A stretch of DNA of 64,000 nt, from contig JAKBAM010000012.1 of NCBI GenBank assembly GCA_021809105.1, positions 1-64,000 of the forward strand. The letters are read 5' to 3'. Under the pieces are notes generated by a model. The model made no database searches and had not been told where the DNA came from. It saw only the letters and a list, made by a program, of their open reading frames with translations. Within the stretch, counting starts at the first letter, position 1, and each line of letters starts with the position of its first letter. The translations under genes and the position numbers were made by a program. The stretch comes from Actinomycetes bacterium (lineage in GTDB: Bacteria > Actinomycetota > Acidimicrobiia > Acidimicrobiales > Palsa-688). Below, piece by piece: positions 8,163-16,224 of this stretch.

Positions 8163-8993
8163 ATGCAGGTGTTCTCCAGGCATGGCCTGACGTTCGACGT
8201 GACAGACGCCGGCCCCACCGACGGCCGCGTGGTGATCTTGCTGCACGGCTTCCCCGAGGACCGCCGGTCCTGGGACGGAGTGATCCCGGCTCTGACCGCT
8301 GCGGGCTACCGGGTGCTGGCCCCTGACCAGCGGGGGTACTCGCCGGGGGCGCGGCCGAAGGGCCGCAAGGCGTACAAGGTCGGCGAGCTGGAGGCGGACG
8401 TCCTGGCGCTAGCCGACGCCGCCGGGGCCGACCGCTTCGATGTGGTCGGCCACGACTGGGGGGCTGTGGTGGCGTGGGGCCTGGGCGCTCACCACCCCGA
8501 TCGTGTCCGCACCCTCACTGCGCTGTCCGTGCCGCACACCGAGGCGTTCCTCCGGTCGATGCTGCGCAGCTCGCAGGCCTTCCATTCCTGGTACATGCTC
8601 TTCTTCCAGCTCCCGGCCATACCGGAGGCCCTGCTATCGAGGGGCCGCGGCAGGGCGCTGTCCAAGTCCCTGGGCCGTAGCGGCCTCGGCGGGGAAGCGG
8701 CGGCTCGCTACGGCCGGCGGGCCGCGGTCAGCTCCGACATGACTGGTCCGATCAACTGGTACCGGGCGATCCCCTTCGGCGTGGGCGAGCGCATGGCGCG
8801 CATCGAGGTGCCGACCCTGTTCGTCTATGGCGCGAGGGATGGCTTCATCACCGCAGCGGCGGCGCAGGCTTGCGGTTCGTGGGTGAGGGGCCCTTATCGC
8901 TACGAGGCGCTCGCTGATGCCGGGCACTGGCTGCCGGAGGAGAACCCCGACGAGGTCTCCCGGCTGCTGATCGAGCAGCTGTCCGCGGCCTGA
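8163..8993 (+). CDS. Alpha/beta hydrolase, epoxide-hydrolase-like
   Basis: Cytosolic alpha/beta-hydrolase-fold protein of 276 residues. The oxyanion motif HGFPEDRRSW and the nucleophile elbow GHDWGAVVAW place an aspartate as nucleophile, as in epoxide hydrolases and haloalkane dehalogenases. The acid is probably the aspartate in VYGARDGFI and the base the histidine in DAGHWLPEE. HGFPE is more typical of epoxide hydrolases. The gene is transcribed away from csoR. No neighbour indicates the substrate. Confidence 0.85.
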   Translation: MQVFSRHGLTFDVTDAGPTDGRVVILLHGFPEDRRSWDGVIPALTAAGYRVLAPDQRGYSPGARPKGRKAYKVGELEADVLALADAAGADRFDVVGHDWGAVVAWGLGAHHPDRVRTLTALSVPHTEAFLRSMLRSSQAFHSWYMLFFQLPAIPEALLSRGRGRALSKSLGRSGLGGEAAARYGRRAAVSSDMTGPINWYRAIPFGVGERMARIEVPTLFVYGARDGFITAAAAQACGSWVRGPYRYEALADAGHWLPEENPDEVSRLLIEQLSAA

Positions 8994-9082
8994 CCGAACA
9001 AGTCGCACGTCCGGCTGCCGAGCCGGAGAAGCCACAGGGCGAGCACGCGGTTGTGCCACACTGAGGAGATGCGGAAGGCAGC

Positions 9083-10444
9083 ATGAGCCTTCGGGCCCGC
9101 AAGGGCAGCGACCACGAGTCTGAGGCAGGGCACGAGGCAGGCTGGCGCCAAGATCCTCACAGCGGCGAGGGCTGGCAGCGCTACTGGGATGGCGTGCGGT
9201 GGACCACGCAAGTTCGAGCGCCCGGGCACGATCTGGGCGACGATTCTCTTTACCCGACCGAACCCTCGTATCCCGCAGAGCCGAGCTTTCCGACGGAGCC
9301 TCCGTTGCCTCCCCCGGACCCGCAGCCGCATCCCGAGCCCGAGCCCGTAGCGGTTGCCCCTCCTCCAGCGCCGGCACCGACGTGCTCCTCGACCAACGGA
9401 CGGATATCAGAGCCCGGGTCGGCGCCGAGCAAACCCAAAATGGCGTCGGCGGCCATCCGGCCGGCGTTGGCCGGTGCTGTCGGCAATGTCCGCGCCGCTC
9501 AACTCGAACGGAAGGTCGCGCCGGAGCCGGTGGCGACGCCCAATCCCGGCACCGTGGTGCTGCAAACCACGCAGACGACGCCGGTCTTCCCCGTCCGCCC
9601 CGCTCTGAGGGAGACCGAGGCGGCGGCGCCGGCGGCGAAGGGCGCGCCCCCCGTGGTGTCGACACCTCCTCCCCGCACGCCGCCGCGACGGCGGTCCGCC
9701 CGTCCCGTCGGGGCGGGCGCAGGATCGAACGGTCCGCCGCCCGTACGCCAACGCCAACGCCGCCGCCGATTGGCCGTCGGCGGAGTGGTGGCTGCCGCCG
9801 CGGTGGCTGGGATCGCGTTCGGGATCGGTACCGGGGGCGCCAAGCAGTCGACGCCCAGCGTCAGGTTCGGAGCCAGCAATGCGGTGGGCACCGCCCCGAC
9901 GGCGCCGCTCCGCGGCACCGCCCTGGCCCCGGGCTCCTCCCCTAGCACCTCCGCCGGCGGGAGCAATACCACCGTGGGTACCAGCCCGGCCACCACCGCG
10001 GCGCCGTCCACCACCACCCCGCCGGTGGCGCCTCCGGCGCGCAGCATCCCCGCCGCCACGGCGCCGGTGAACCCCGCACCGCTGGCGGCACCGCCCAGCA
10101 ACCAGCCGGCGGCATGCCCGACCGGGAGCCTCAGCGTGTCATTGACCAGCAGCGCCCGGCTGCTCCCGGACGGGAGCTGGGGAGTGACCGTTGGTGGGTC
10201 GATCGCGAGCGGAGCTACCGAGAGCTTGCGGATCAACTCCGTGCTGGCCGACCTGCAGGCCCAGGGCGCGCCCGCCGTCACCGTGACGGTGAGCCCGGCG
10301 TCGTCGACTCTGGCACCAGGCCAGTCCTCGGCGCTCAGCGCCACCGCGGTGGTGCACTCGAGCATGGCGCCGTCAGTGATCTTCGCCGGTGCATCGGCCG
10401 GGTGGAGCTCGCCCGCATACAACGCTTGTCCGATCCCGCACTAA
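9083..10444 (+). CDS. DUF2510 protein with membrane segment and Pro/Thr/Ser-rich stalk
   Basis: Protein of 453 residues. The N-terminus carries a DUF2510-type motif ([22 protein letters not shown]). A long proline/alanine-rich region follows, then a basic stretch ([13 protein letters not shown]) leading into one membrane helix ([21 protein letters not shown], about residues 230-250). The rest is a Ser/Thr/Pro-rich stalk and a small C-terminal beta-like domain with two cysteines. This is a single-pass protein with the N-terminus inside, likely a cell-envelope protein of unknown role. It sits where rplK would normally precede rplA. Confidence 0.75.
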   Translation: MSLRARKGSDHESEAGHEAGWRQDPHSGEGWQRYWDGVRWTTQVRAPGHDLGDDSLYPTEPSYPAEPSFPTEPPLPPPDPQPHPEPEPVAVAPPPAPAPTCSSTNGRISEPGSAPSKPKMASAAIRPALAGAVGNVRAAQLERKVAPEPVATPNPGTVVLQTTQTTPVFPVRPALRETEAAAPAAKGAPPVVSTPPPRTPPRRRSARPVGAGAGSNGPPPVRQRQRRRRLAVGGVVAAAAVAGIAFGIGTGGAKQSTPSVRFGASNAVGTAPTAPLRGTALAPGSSPSTSAGGSNTTVGTSPATTAAPSTTTPPVAPPARSIPAATAPVNPAPLAAPPSNQPAACPTGSLSVSLTSSARLLPDGSWGVTVGGSIASGATESLRINSVLADLQAQGAPAVTVTVSPASSTLAPGQSSALSATAVVHSSMAPSVIFAGASAGWSSPAYNACPIPH

Positions 10445-10506
10445 CATGCTCGCTCCGAGCGCGGGGCACACCTCACCCCGGCCGGACACCACAAGAGGGA
10501 GGCACA

Positions 10507-11232
10507 ATGCCGCGAGGAAAGAAGTACACCGACGCGTTGAAGCGCGTGGACCGGACGAAGTCCTACACCCCCGCTGAGGGACTGGACCTGGTCAAGAGTG
10601 CAGCCATGGCCAAGTTCGACGAGACGGTGGAGATCGCCCTCCGCCTGGGAGTCGATCCCCGCAAGGCCGATCAGGTCATCCGGGGCACCGTCGCACTTCC
10701 GGCTGGCACGGGCAAGGAGGTCCGAGTGGCGGTTTTCGCCAGCGGCGCCGCCGCTGAAGCAGCCCGCGCCGCCGGCGCCGACATCGTGGGAGCCGACGAC
10801 CTCGTCGCCGAAGTCGACGGCGGGATGATGGACTTCGACGTGGCTATTTCCACTCCGGACCTCATGGGTCAGGTAGGACGCCTGGGACGCAAGCTCGGCC
10901 CGCGGGGCCTTATGCCAAACCCGAAGACGGGCACGGTGACCACCGATGTCGGCAAGGCCGTCACCGAGTTCAAGGGCGGCCGGGTCGAATACCGCGCCGA
11001 TACTCGCAGCCGGGGCGTCGTCCAAGTGCCGATCGGCAAGGTCAGCTTCTCGCTAGACAAGCTGCTGATCAACTTCCGGGCTGTGGTCGACGAGGTCAAC
11101 CGAGCGAAGCCGGCGGCGGCCAAGGGCCGCTACATCAAGTCGGTCACGGTCAGCTCGACGATGGGGCCCGGTATCGACCTCGATATCAACGCCTTGCGAA
11201 TCAACGACGAGGATCTGGCAACTTCGCTTTGA
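10507..11232 (+). CDS. rplA: 50S ribosomal protein L1
   Basis: L1 of the large ribosomal subunit, 241 residues. The ending of the central domain, [20 protein letters not shown] followed by PNPKTGTVT, is the L1 signature, and the C-terminus [14 protein letters not shown] is also typical. L1 forms the mobile stalk near the E site and in many bacteria represses its own mRNA. The start follows GAGGGAGG. It is unusual that rplK is absent upstream: the gene follows a DUF2510 gene, ends at an intrinsic terminator, and is separated from rplJ by lsr2. Confidence 0.98.
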   Translation: MPRGKKYTDALKRVDRTKSYTPAEGLDLVKSAAMAKFDETVEIALRLGVDPRKADQVIRGTVALPAGTGKEVRVAVFASGAAAEAARAAGADIVGADDLVAEVDGGMMDFDVAISTPDLMGQVGRLGRKLGPRGLMPNPKTGTVTTDVGKAVTEFKGGRVEYRADTRSRGVVQVPIGKVSFSLDKLLINFRAVVDEVNRAKPAAAKGRYIKSVTVSSTMGPGIDLDINALRINDEDLATSL

Positions 11233-11243
11233 TCGCCTGATTG

Positions 11244-11282
11244 GGGCGATCCGGCTGCCCTTGGCTGTCGGGTCGCCCTTTT
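11244..11282 (+). terminator. Intrinsic terminator after rplA
   Basis: GGGCGATCC pairs with GGGTCGCCC (one G-U pair) and is followed by TTTT. It begins 12 bases after the rplA stop codon, isolating rplA from lsr2 and rplJ. Confidence 0.8.
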
Positions 11283-11484
11283 CGCGTGCGGAGGCCGCTA
11301 ACGCGTTTTCCAGCCGGCATTGCCGTCGAAGGAAGTAGCCAGCGGGGTGCCCTAGCAATGACGTACGACACATCCCGGGCAATGAAGCTGCGAAACTTGG
11401 ACTAATGTCGACGGGACACGTTCCGGAGCGGCTATAACTCTAGGGTTATTCGTTCGGGCACGACGCCCAAGAAAGGCAATGACG

Positions 11485-11835
11485 ATGGCCCAGAAAGTCC
11501 AAGTACTGCTCACGTGTGACCTCGACGACGACGACACCGGTGCGGTCGAGACCGTCACCTTCGGGTTCGACGGCTATACCTATGCCTTCGAGCTGTGCGA
11601 CGCGCACCTCGAGGAATTCAACAACGTGATGCAGGGCTATATCGCGTCGGCGCGGCGCGCTGACGGGGTGACCCGCCGTCCCCGCGCCGCCACTCCGGCC
11701 AGTCGCCCGCCGCGCGAGGAGTTGGGCGCGGTTCGGGACTGGGCACGCGAGAACGGTTACGAGGTCAGTGACCGCGGCCGCATCCCCGGTGCGGTGCGGG
11801 AGGCCTACGAGGCGGCGCACAAGGCGAGGCGCTGA
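11485..11835 (+). CDS. lsr2: Lsr2-family nucleoid-associated protein
   Basis: Small H-NS-like protein of 116 residues. The N-terminal dimerisation part has the family pattern (MAQKVQVLLTCDLDDDDTGA, then VTFGFDGYTYAFELCDAHLEEF). The C-terminal DNA-binding part contains VRDWARENGYEVSDRGRIPGAV with the RGR minor-groove hook. Lsr2 silences AT-rich, often acquired, DNA in Actinomycetota. The start at the second ATG was chosen because GAAAGG is 8 bases away; the earlier ATG is only 2 bases from it. Finding it between rplA and rplJ is unusual. Confidence 0.93.
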   Translation: MAQKVQVLLTCDLDDDDTGAVETVTFGFDGYTYAFELCDAHLEEFNNVMQGYIASARRADGVTRRPRAATPASRPPREELGAVRDWARENGYEVSDRGRIPGAVREAYEAAHKARR

Positions 11836-11895
11836 GCGACTGCTGCTTGGAGGGCGGGTAGCCGGGCCGGCTCGGCTCGGCTACCCTCTATCTTC

Positions 11896-12045
11896 TGTTG
11901 TGTCATAGACCACTTCGGTGGTCGTGCAGAGCCGTAGACATCCGGTGCGTCCTGCGGGGCGCCGAAGTGGGTGAGAGCCCAGCCTGACGAGGCGACTGAC
12001 TCTCCTGGAGTGTCGTCGCGCGTCGAGCCCGACATGTGAAGGAGG
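11896..12045 (+). ncRNA. L10-type leader of rplJL mRNA (putative)
   Basis: The 200-base space before rplJ contains a GACCAC-TTCG-GTGGTC hairpin (preceded by ATA), a conserved-looking internal segment, and GTGAGAG followed by a pairing-rich tail, then GAAGGAGGTGA before the start codon. The layout matches ribosomal protein L10 leaders, to which the L10-(L12) complex binds to repress its own synthesis. The assignment rests on position and the AGACC/GGTGGTC stem and was not tested with a covariance model. Confidence 0.55.
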
Positions 12046-12051
12046 TGACCC

Positions 12052-12729
12052 ATGGACAACCCGAGAGCCGAGAAGGTGGCCGTCGTCACCGAGGTGCGCC
12101 AACACTTCGAGGAATCCGACGCTGCAATCCTGACGGAGTACAGAGGCCTCAAGGTCAAGGATCTGGCGGATCTGCGCCGGAGCGTGGCCCCGGCGGGCGG
12201 CGAGTACCGGGTCTACAAGAACACCCTGGCCCGCTTTGCAGCCCGTGACGCCGGCCTGGATGCCCTCGAACCGCTGCTGGAGGGCCCCACCGGGATCGCT
12301 TTCATCAAAGGCGATGCCGCGGGGGTGGCGAAATCCCTGCGCGACTTCGCCCGGGTGCAGCCGTTGCTGGTCATCAAAGGTGGCGTCTTGGGGGACAAGG
12401 TCCTCTCGGCGGCTGATACCGCTGCTCTGGCCGACCTCCCGTCTCGCGAGGTCCTCCTGGCTCGCTTCGCCGGCGCCCTGGCCGCCCCTCTCCAGCAGAT
12501 GGCCGGGTTGCTCCAGGCCATGCCCCGCAACCTGGCATACGGCATCGCCGCATTGCGGGACAAGAAGGCCGCCGAGACCGAGCCGGCCGCCGAAGCCGAG
12601 CCGGCCGCCGAAGCCGAGCCTGTCGCCGAAGCCGAGCCGGCCGCTGAAGCCGAGCCGGCCGCCGAAGCCGAGCCTGTCGCCGAAGCCGAGCCTGTCGCCG
12701 AAGGCGCAGACCCCACCCCGTCCGAGTAG
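12052..12729 (+). CDS. rplJ: 50S ribosomal protein L10 with repetitive acidic tail
   Basis: L10 forms the base of the L7/L12 stalk. The N-terminal region is canonical ([48 protein letters not shown]). The protein is 225 residues rather than the usual 165-175, because the C-terminus continues as about seven copies of [12 protein letters not shown] encoded by an 18-bp tandem repeat. A strong GAAGGAGGTGA precedes the ATG, with an L10-type leader upstream. The gene forms a two-gene unit with rplL. The tail does not disturb the L12-binding helix before it ([20 protein letters not shown]). Confidence 0.97.
   Translation: MDNPRAEKVAVVTEVRQHFEESDAAILTEYRGLKVKDLADLRRSVAPAGGEYRVYKNTLARFAARDAGLDALEPLLEGPTGIAFIKGDAAGVAKSLRDFARVQPLLVIKGGVLGDKVLSAADTAALADLPSREVLLARFAGALAAPLQQMAGLLQAMPRNLAYGIAALRDKKAAETEPAAEAEPAAEAEPVAEAEPAAEAEPAAEAEPVAEAEPVAEGADPTPSE
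12583..12704 (+). repeat. 18-bp in-frame tandem repeat in rplJ
   Basis: Nearly seven copies of a unit like CCGGCCGCCGAAGCCGAG, with variant CCTGTCGCCGAAGCCGAG, encode (P-A/V-A-E-A-E)n. The unit length is a multiple of three, so copy changes would keep the frame. Confidence 0.95.
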
Positions 12730-12764
12730 TCACCAACCTTTTCCCCAAAGGAGAATCACCCACA

Positions 12765-13145
12765 ATGGCAACCAAGGAAGAGATCCTCGACAGCATTGCT
12801 TCTCTGACCGTCCTCGAGCTCTCCGAGCTCCTGAAGGACTTCGAGGAGCGTTTCGGTGTTACCGCCGCAGCCCCGGTGGCTGTCGCCGCGGCCCCCACCG
12901 GTGGCGGGGATGCCGCTCCCGCGGCTGAGGAGCAAGATGAGTTCGATGTTGTTCTCACCGCAGCGGGCGACAAGAAGATCCAGGTGATCAAAGAGGTTCG
13001 GGCTCTCACCAGCTTGGGCCTCAAGGAGGCCAAGGACCTCGTCGACAGCGCCCCCAAGCCTGTTCTCGAGAAGGTTTCCAAAGAAGACGCCGAAAAGGCC
13101 AAGGCGCAGCTCGAGGGCGCTGGCGCCAGCGTCGAGCTCAAGTAG
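12765..13145 (+). CDS. rplL: 50S ribosomal protein L7/L12
   Basis: Stalk protein of 126 residues that recruits translation factors. The N-terminal dimer domain ([26 protein letters not shown]), the Ala/Pro-rich hinge, and the C-terminal factor-binding domain ([38 protein letters not shown]) are all present. AAAGGAG precedes the start. A stem-loop follows the stop, and rpoB is not downstream but 47 kb away. Confidence 0.98.
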   Translation: MATKEEILDSIASLTVLELSELLKDFEERFGVTAAAPVAVAAAPTGGGDAAPAAEEQDEFDVVLTAAGDKKIQVIKEVRALTSLGLKEAKDLVDSAPKPVLEKVSKEDAEKAKAQLEGAGASVELK

Positions 13146-13159
13146 CGACCATGCTCGCC

Positions 13160-13207
13160 GAGAGGCGACCCGCGCCCGGCTCTTGCAGCCTGCTCGGGTC
13201 GCTTCTC
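13160..13207 (+). terminator. Stem-loop after rplL
   Basis: GAGAGGCGACCCG pairs with CGGGTCGCTTCTC (13 bp, one G-U) around a 22-base loop, 15 bases after the rplL stop. There is no clear U-tract, so termination is likely but not certain. Confidence 0.6.
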
Positions 13208-13237
13208 GTTGTGGACTGCTGAGCGAGTGACAGACTG

Positions 13238-14647
13238 GTGCCCGTGACCTCGCGCGTGGCGGTGATCGGCAGCGGTTATGTCGGGACAGTGGTGGCAGGC
13301 TGCCTGGCCCACATCGGCCATCAAGTGGTCGGGGTCGAATCCGACCCCGCCAAGCTGGCACCCCTGCGGGAGGGCCGGGCACCGTTCCACGAGCCGGGGC
13401 TCGACGACCTCCTTGCCGCAGGCACGGAAGCCGGCACGCTTTCTTTCACGGACGACTTCGCCGCCGCCATGGACCACTCCGAGGTGGTATTCGTCTGTGT
13501 CGGCACCCCGTCGGGGCCCGACGGCCTCCCGGACATGACAGCCATGGTCGGCGTGGCCCGCTCCATCGCGGAGAACCTCCGCCAGCACCATGTGCTGGTC
13601 AACAAGAGCACGGTGCCGATCGGCTCGGGCCGTTGGCTGGCGTCGGTCATCGAGGACGTAGCCCGTGACCGGGGCTCCATCGAGGGCCTCTTCTCCGTTG
13701 TGTCCAACCCGGAGTTCCTCCGTGAGGGCAACGCGGTGTCTGACTATCTCCATCCGGACCGGGTGGTGCTCGGCAGCGACGACCCCGCCGCCCTGGACGT
13801 CCTGGTCGATCTGTACCGCCCGATCCTGTCCCAGGTGCTGCCGGGCGAGGCGGCCGGCGAGCCGGTGCCGCTGGTGTGCACCGACCTGGTCACCGCCGAG
13901 ATGACCAAGTACGCCTCCAATGCCTTCCTCGCCACCAAGATCTCTTTCGCCAACGAGATCGGCCGCCTCTGCGAGATGGTCGGGGCCGACGTCACTGAGG
14001 TGACGGCCGGGATGGGGCTGGACGGTCGCATCGGGGGGCGGTTCCTCGACGCCGGACTGGGTTGGGGGGGCTCTTGCTTCGGTAAGGACGTCTCCGCGCT
14101 CATCTCCACAGCCAGCGACTACGGCTACAGGACTCGAATCCTCGAAGCCGCGGTTCGCGTCAATGACGACCAGCGCAACCTGGTGGTCGAAGCCCTCCTC
14201 CAGGACCTCAAGACCTTGCGCGGTGCGCGCATCGCGGTGCTGGGCCTGGCGTTCAAACCTGGTACCGACGACCTGCGGGACTCGCCGGCGGTCTCGGTGG
14301 CGCAGCGCCTCGTGGCTCGAGGCTGCTTCGTCACTGCCTTCGACCCGGTGGTGACGACCCTGCCCGACGATCCCGAGGTACGCATCGCCGTGTCGGCCCT
14401 CGAGGCGGCGTGGCAGGCCGACGCCGTGGTGCTGGCCACCGACTGGCAGGAGTTCCTCGGGCTGGACCTGGAGCGCCTGCGCGCCGAGACCAGGGGAGAC
14501 CTCTTCTTCGACGGACGCAACATCTTCGACCCGGCCCTCGTCGAGGCCGCCGGGTTCCGCTACCGGGGTATCGGGAGAGGCGTGGCCAAGCCGTCGGAGC
14601 GCACCGGCGCGCGGGCGCAGCACCACGTGGTCGCCGAATACCCCTGA
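13238..14647 (+). CDS. UDP-glucose/GDP-mannose dehydrogenase family protein
   Basis: NAD-dependent nucleotide-sugar dehydrogenase of 469 residues, a cytosolic enzyme that oxidises a UDP-hexose to the uronic acid for envelope polysaccharides. Seen: the Rossmann loop VAVIGSGYVGTVVAGCLAHIG, the NKSTVPIGSGRWL segment, the YASNAFLATKISFANEIG helix, the catalytic cysteine in GLGWGGSCFGKDV, and the C-terminal LGLAFKPGTDDLRDSPA motif. UDP-glucose 6-dehydrogenase is the most likely identity. The GTG start has only a weak ribosome site; a second GTG six bases on is possible. No other polysaccharide genes adjoin it. Confidence 0.88.
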   Translation: MPVTSRVAVIGSGYVGTVVAGCLAHIGHQVVGVESDPAKLAPLREGRAPFHEPGLDDLLAAGTEAGTLSFTDDFAAAMDHSEVVFVCVGTPSGPDGLPDMTAMVGVARSIAENLRQHHVLVNKSTVPIGSGRWLASVIEDVARDRGSIEGLFSVVSNPEFLREGNAVSDYLHPDRVVLGSDDPAALDVLVDLYRPILSQVLPGEAAGEPVPLVCTDLVTAEMTKYASNAFLATKISFANEIGRLCEMVGADVTEVTAGMGLDGRIGGRFLDAGLGWGGSCFGKDVSALISTASDYGYRTRILEAAVRVNDDQRNLVVEALLQDLKTLRGARIAVLGLAFKPGTDDLRDSPAVSVAQRLVARGCFVTAFDPVVTTLPDDPEVRIAVSALEAAWQADAVVLATDWQEFLGLDLERLRAETRGDLFFDGRNIFDPALVEAAGFRYRGIGRGVAKPSERTGARAQHHVVAEYP

Positions 14648-14667
14648 GAGCGGGCAGAGCTCAAGGT

Positions 14668-14673
14668 TATACT
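14668..14673 (+). promoter_or_regulatory. Leaderless-type -10 element of the VapBC operon
   Basis: TATACT is followed by exactly seven bases and the antitoxin ATG, with no ribosome site between. This is the actinobacterial leaderless pattern (TANNNT, 6-7 bases, start codon). Confidence 0.6.
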
Positions 14674-14680
14674 GATCGGT

Positions 14681-14902
14681 ATGACTAGCCGCGTGGGACC
14701 GAAGGGCCAGGTGGTGATCCCGAAGACGCTACGCGACCACCTAGGCATCCAGCCTGGCGACGAAGTCGAATTCGCCCTGCTCGACGAGGGGGGGGTCCGA
14801 GTGGGGCCGGTGCGGGGCGCCGCCAGCCTGCGCGGGAGCCTGAGGGGCATGGGGCTCATCGAGGCGTTGGAAGCCGACCGTCTCTCCGAGAGGCGGCGGT
14901 GA
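14681..14902 (+). CDS. AbrB/SpoVT-type antitoxin (VapB-like)
   Basis: Swapped-hairpin DNA-binding protein of 73 residues. The sequence SRVGPKGQVVIPKTLRDHLGIQPGDEVEF is the AbrB/MazE fold signature. The basic C-terminal tail (LEADRLSERRR) would contact the toxin. It overlaps the PIN toxin by four bases (GTGA). Confidence 0.88.
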   Translation: MTSRVGPKGQVVIPKTLRDHLGIQPGDEVEFALLDEGGVRVGPVRGAASLRGSLRGMGLIEALEADRLSERRR

Positions 14903-15282
14903 GCGATTGCTTGGACTCATGGGCCGTCCTGCGTTGGCTGGAAGGAGTTGAGCCGGCGGCGTCGGTGGTGGATGCGGCGCTTCAGACCAGGCCGGTGATG
15001 AGCTGGATCAACCTCGGCGAGGTCCAATATGTGGTGGAGCGGCGCGCGGGTCGCGACCGAGCCCGAAATGTGGTCCGTGGTCTGCAGGCCACCCTGGACC
15101 TCGACCTGCCTTCGTCACAACGAGTGATGGACGCGTCTCACATCAAGGCGCAGCACGCACTGGCCTATGCGGACGCGTTCGCCATCGCTACTGCGATCGC
15201 GCACCGCGCAACGTTGCTGACGGGAGACCCCGAGATACTGGACGGCGATCCCGACTGGCCTACCCGCGATCTCCGACCGTAA
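14899..15282 (+). CDS. PIN-domain ribonuclease toxin (VapC-like)
   Basis: Toxin of 127 residues. The acidic residues expected of a PIN active site are present: Asp in CLDSWAVLRWLEG, Glu in WINLGEVQYVV, Asp in ALAYADAFAIATAIA, and the closing LLTGDPEI. VapC toxins cleave tRNA or rRNA and are neutralised by the co-encoded antitoxin. It starts at GTG inside the antitoxin stop, so the pair is translationally coupled. Confidence 0.9.
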   Translation: MSDCLDSWAVLRWLEGVEPAASVVDAALQTRPVMSWINLGEVQYVVERRAGRDRARNVVRGLQATLDLDLPSSQRVMDASHIKAQHALAYADAFAIATAIAHRATLLTGDPEILDGDPDWPTRDLRP

Positions 15283-15307
15283 AGGCGGGTTAGAGCGCTG
15301 GCGGATC

Positions 15308-15928
15308 TCAGCGCCAGAGGGCCAGCCGGGCGGCGAAGAAGAACGGCACGGCCGCGATTACCAGCACCGCCACACGCAGCCACCCGGGGGTGGCGGGCGA
15401 GTGGTACAGCTCCTGGTGGATGGCCGCCACCGGAGCGTTGGGCAAGGTGCTGTGCGAGGACAGGATCCGAGGCAGGGTCTCCCCGCAGAGCAGACCGGCG
15501 AGTGCGGCCAGCGGGGCTACCACCAGAGGTCCGGTCGCCGCCACCGCCACCCCGGCAACCGCCAGGGCCATGACCAGGGCGCCTGATGCCACGCCGTGGC
15601 CCTGGTAGGCGTAGGACGCGGCGCCGAGGGCGACGAGCAGCACGGCGATGATCGCCCGCAACCGTAGGGTGCTGCGCGCCGCCAGGATCAGGACCAGTGC
15701 GGTGATGCCCGGCAACGCCACGCCGAGGAGCGCCGAGACTACGACCACCGCCCCGTGGGGGGCGCCGTGGGTGGCCGCCGACTTGATCAGGGCGTGGCCG
15801 CCCGAGCCGACCAGGCGCTGAGCCGTGTCGGCCAGACTGCGAGCCGCGCCGGCCAGGTAAGGGGCGTTGCCGAGGGCGAGGGCCACGCCGGCGACGGCGC
15901 CGCTCGCCATCCAGACCCGGCCCTTCAC
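15308..15928 (-). CDS. Multi-pass membrane protein, unknown function
   Basis: Protein of 206 residues with about five hydrophobic helices (VVVVSALLGVALPGITALVL, LRAIIAVLLVALGAASYAY, ALVMALAVAGVAVAATGPLV and a C-terminal VAVLVIAAVPFFFAARLAL). It is very rich in Ala, Val and Leu. A loop of about 25 residues (SSHSTLPNAPVAAIHQELYH) precedes the last helix. Convergent with the VapC gene. I do not recognise a family. Confidence 0.6.
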   Translation of the reverse strand: MKGRVWMASGAVAGVALALGNAPYLAGAARSLADTAQRLVGSGGHALIKSAATHGAPHGAVVVVSALLGVALPGITALVLILAARSTLRLRAIIAVLLVALGAASYAYQGHGVASGALVMALAVAGVAVAATGPLVVAPLAALAGLLCGETLPRILSSHSTLPNAPVAAIHQELYHSPATPGWLRVAVLVIAAVPFFFAARLALWR

Positions 15929-16029
15929 GGCTCCGGACCGATCGGCGCCAGAGATGATGGGGAGGAGCGCACCGCGCGAGGGTAGGGGCTCGGAGTGCGA
16001 TCGTTGCAGGGCGTTACCATCGGGCGTCG

Positions 16030-16224
16030 ATGGGATCTACCGCCAGGGGGTCGTGGCGTCTCGCCACGGGACCGATGCCGGCGAGCGGGGATGCGGTTGA
16101 GGCCCCTGCGTCGGTACTGATCGAAGAGATGATCGTGGAGCTGGTCGGCTTCGCCGGCCGCATCGACGGAGCAAATGCTCCCGCCGCTCCGGCGGACGAC
16201 GCTGAGACGAGCCTGGGGCCATGA
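16030..16224 (+). CDS. Small protein coupled to the anti-sigma-like gene
   Basis: An open frame of 64 residues whose stop overlaps the next ATG (ATGA), the same tight coupling used elsewhere in the window. A TACCAT element lies nine bases before the ATG and there is no ribosome site. The middle (SVLIEEMIVELVGFAGRI) could form an amphipathic helix. No family is recognised. The case for a real gene is the overlap, not the sequence. Confidence 0.4.
   Translation: MGSTARGSWRLATGPMPASGDAVEAPASVLIEEMIVELVGFAGRIDGANAPAAPADDAETSLGP

Noticed and set aside
12374-14626. Minus-strand open frame of 750 codons across rplL and the UDP-sugar dehydrogenase gene
   Set aside because: It lies opposite well-supported genes, its translation has no domain-like pattern, and long antisense frames are expected at this GC content.
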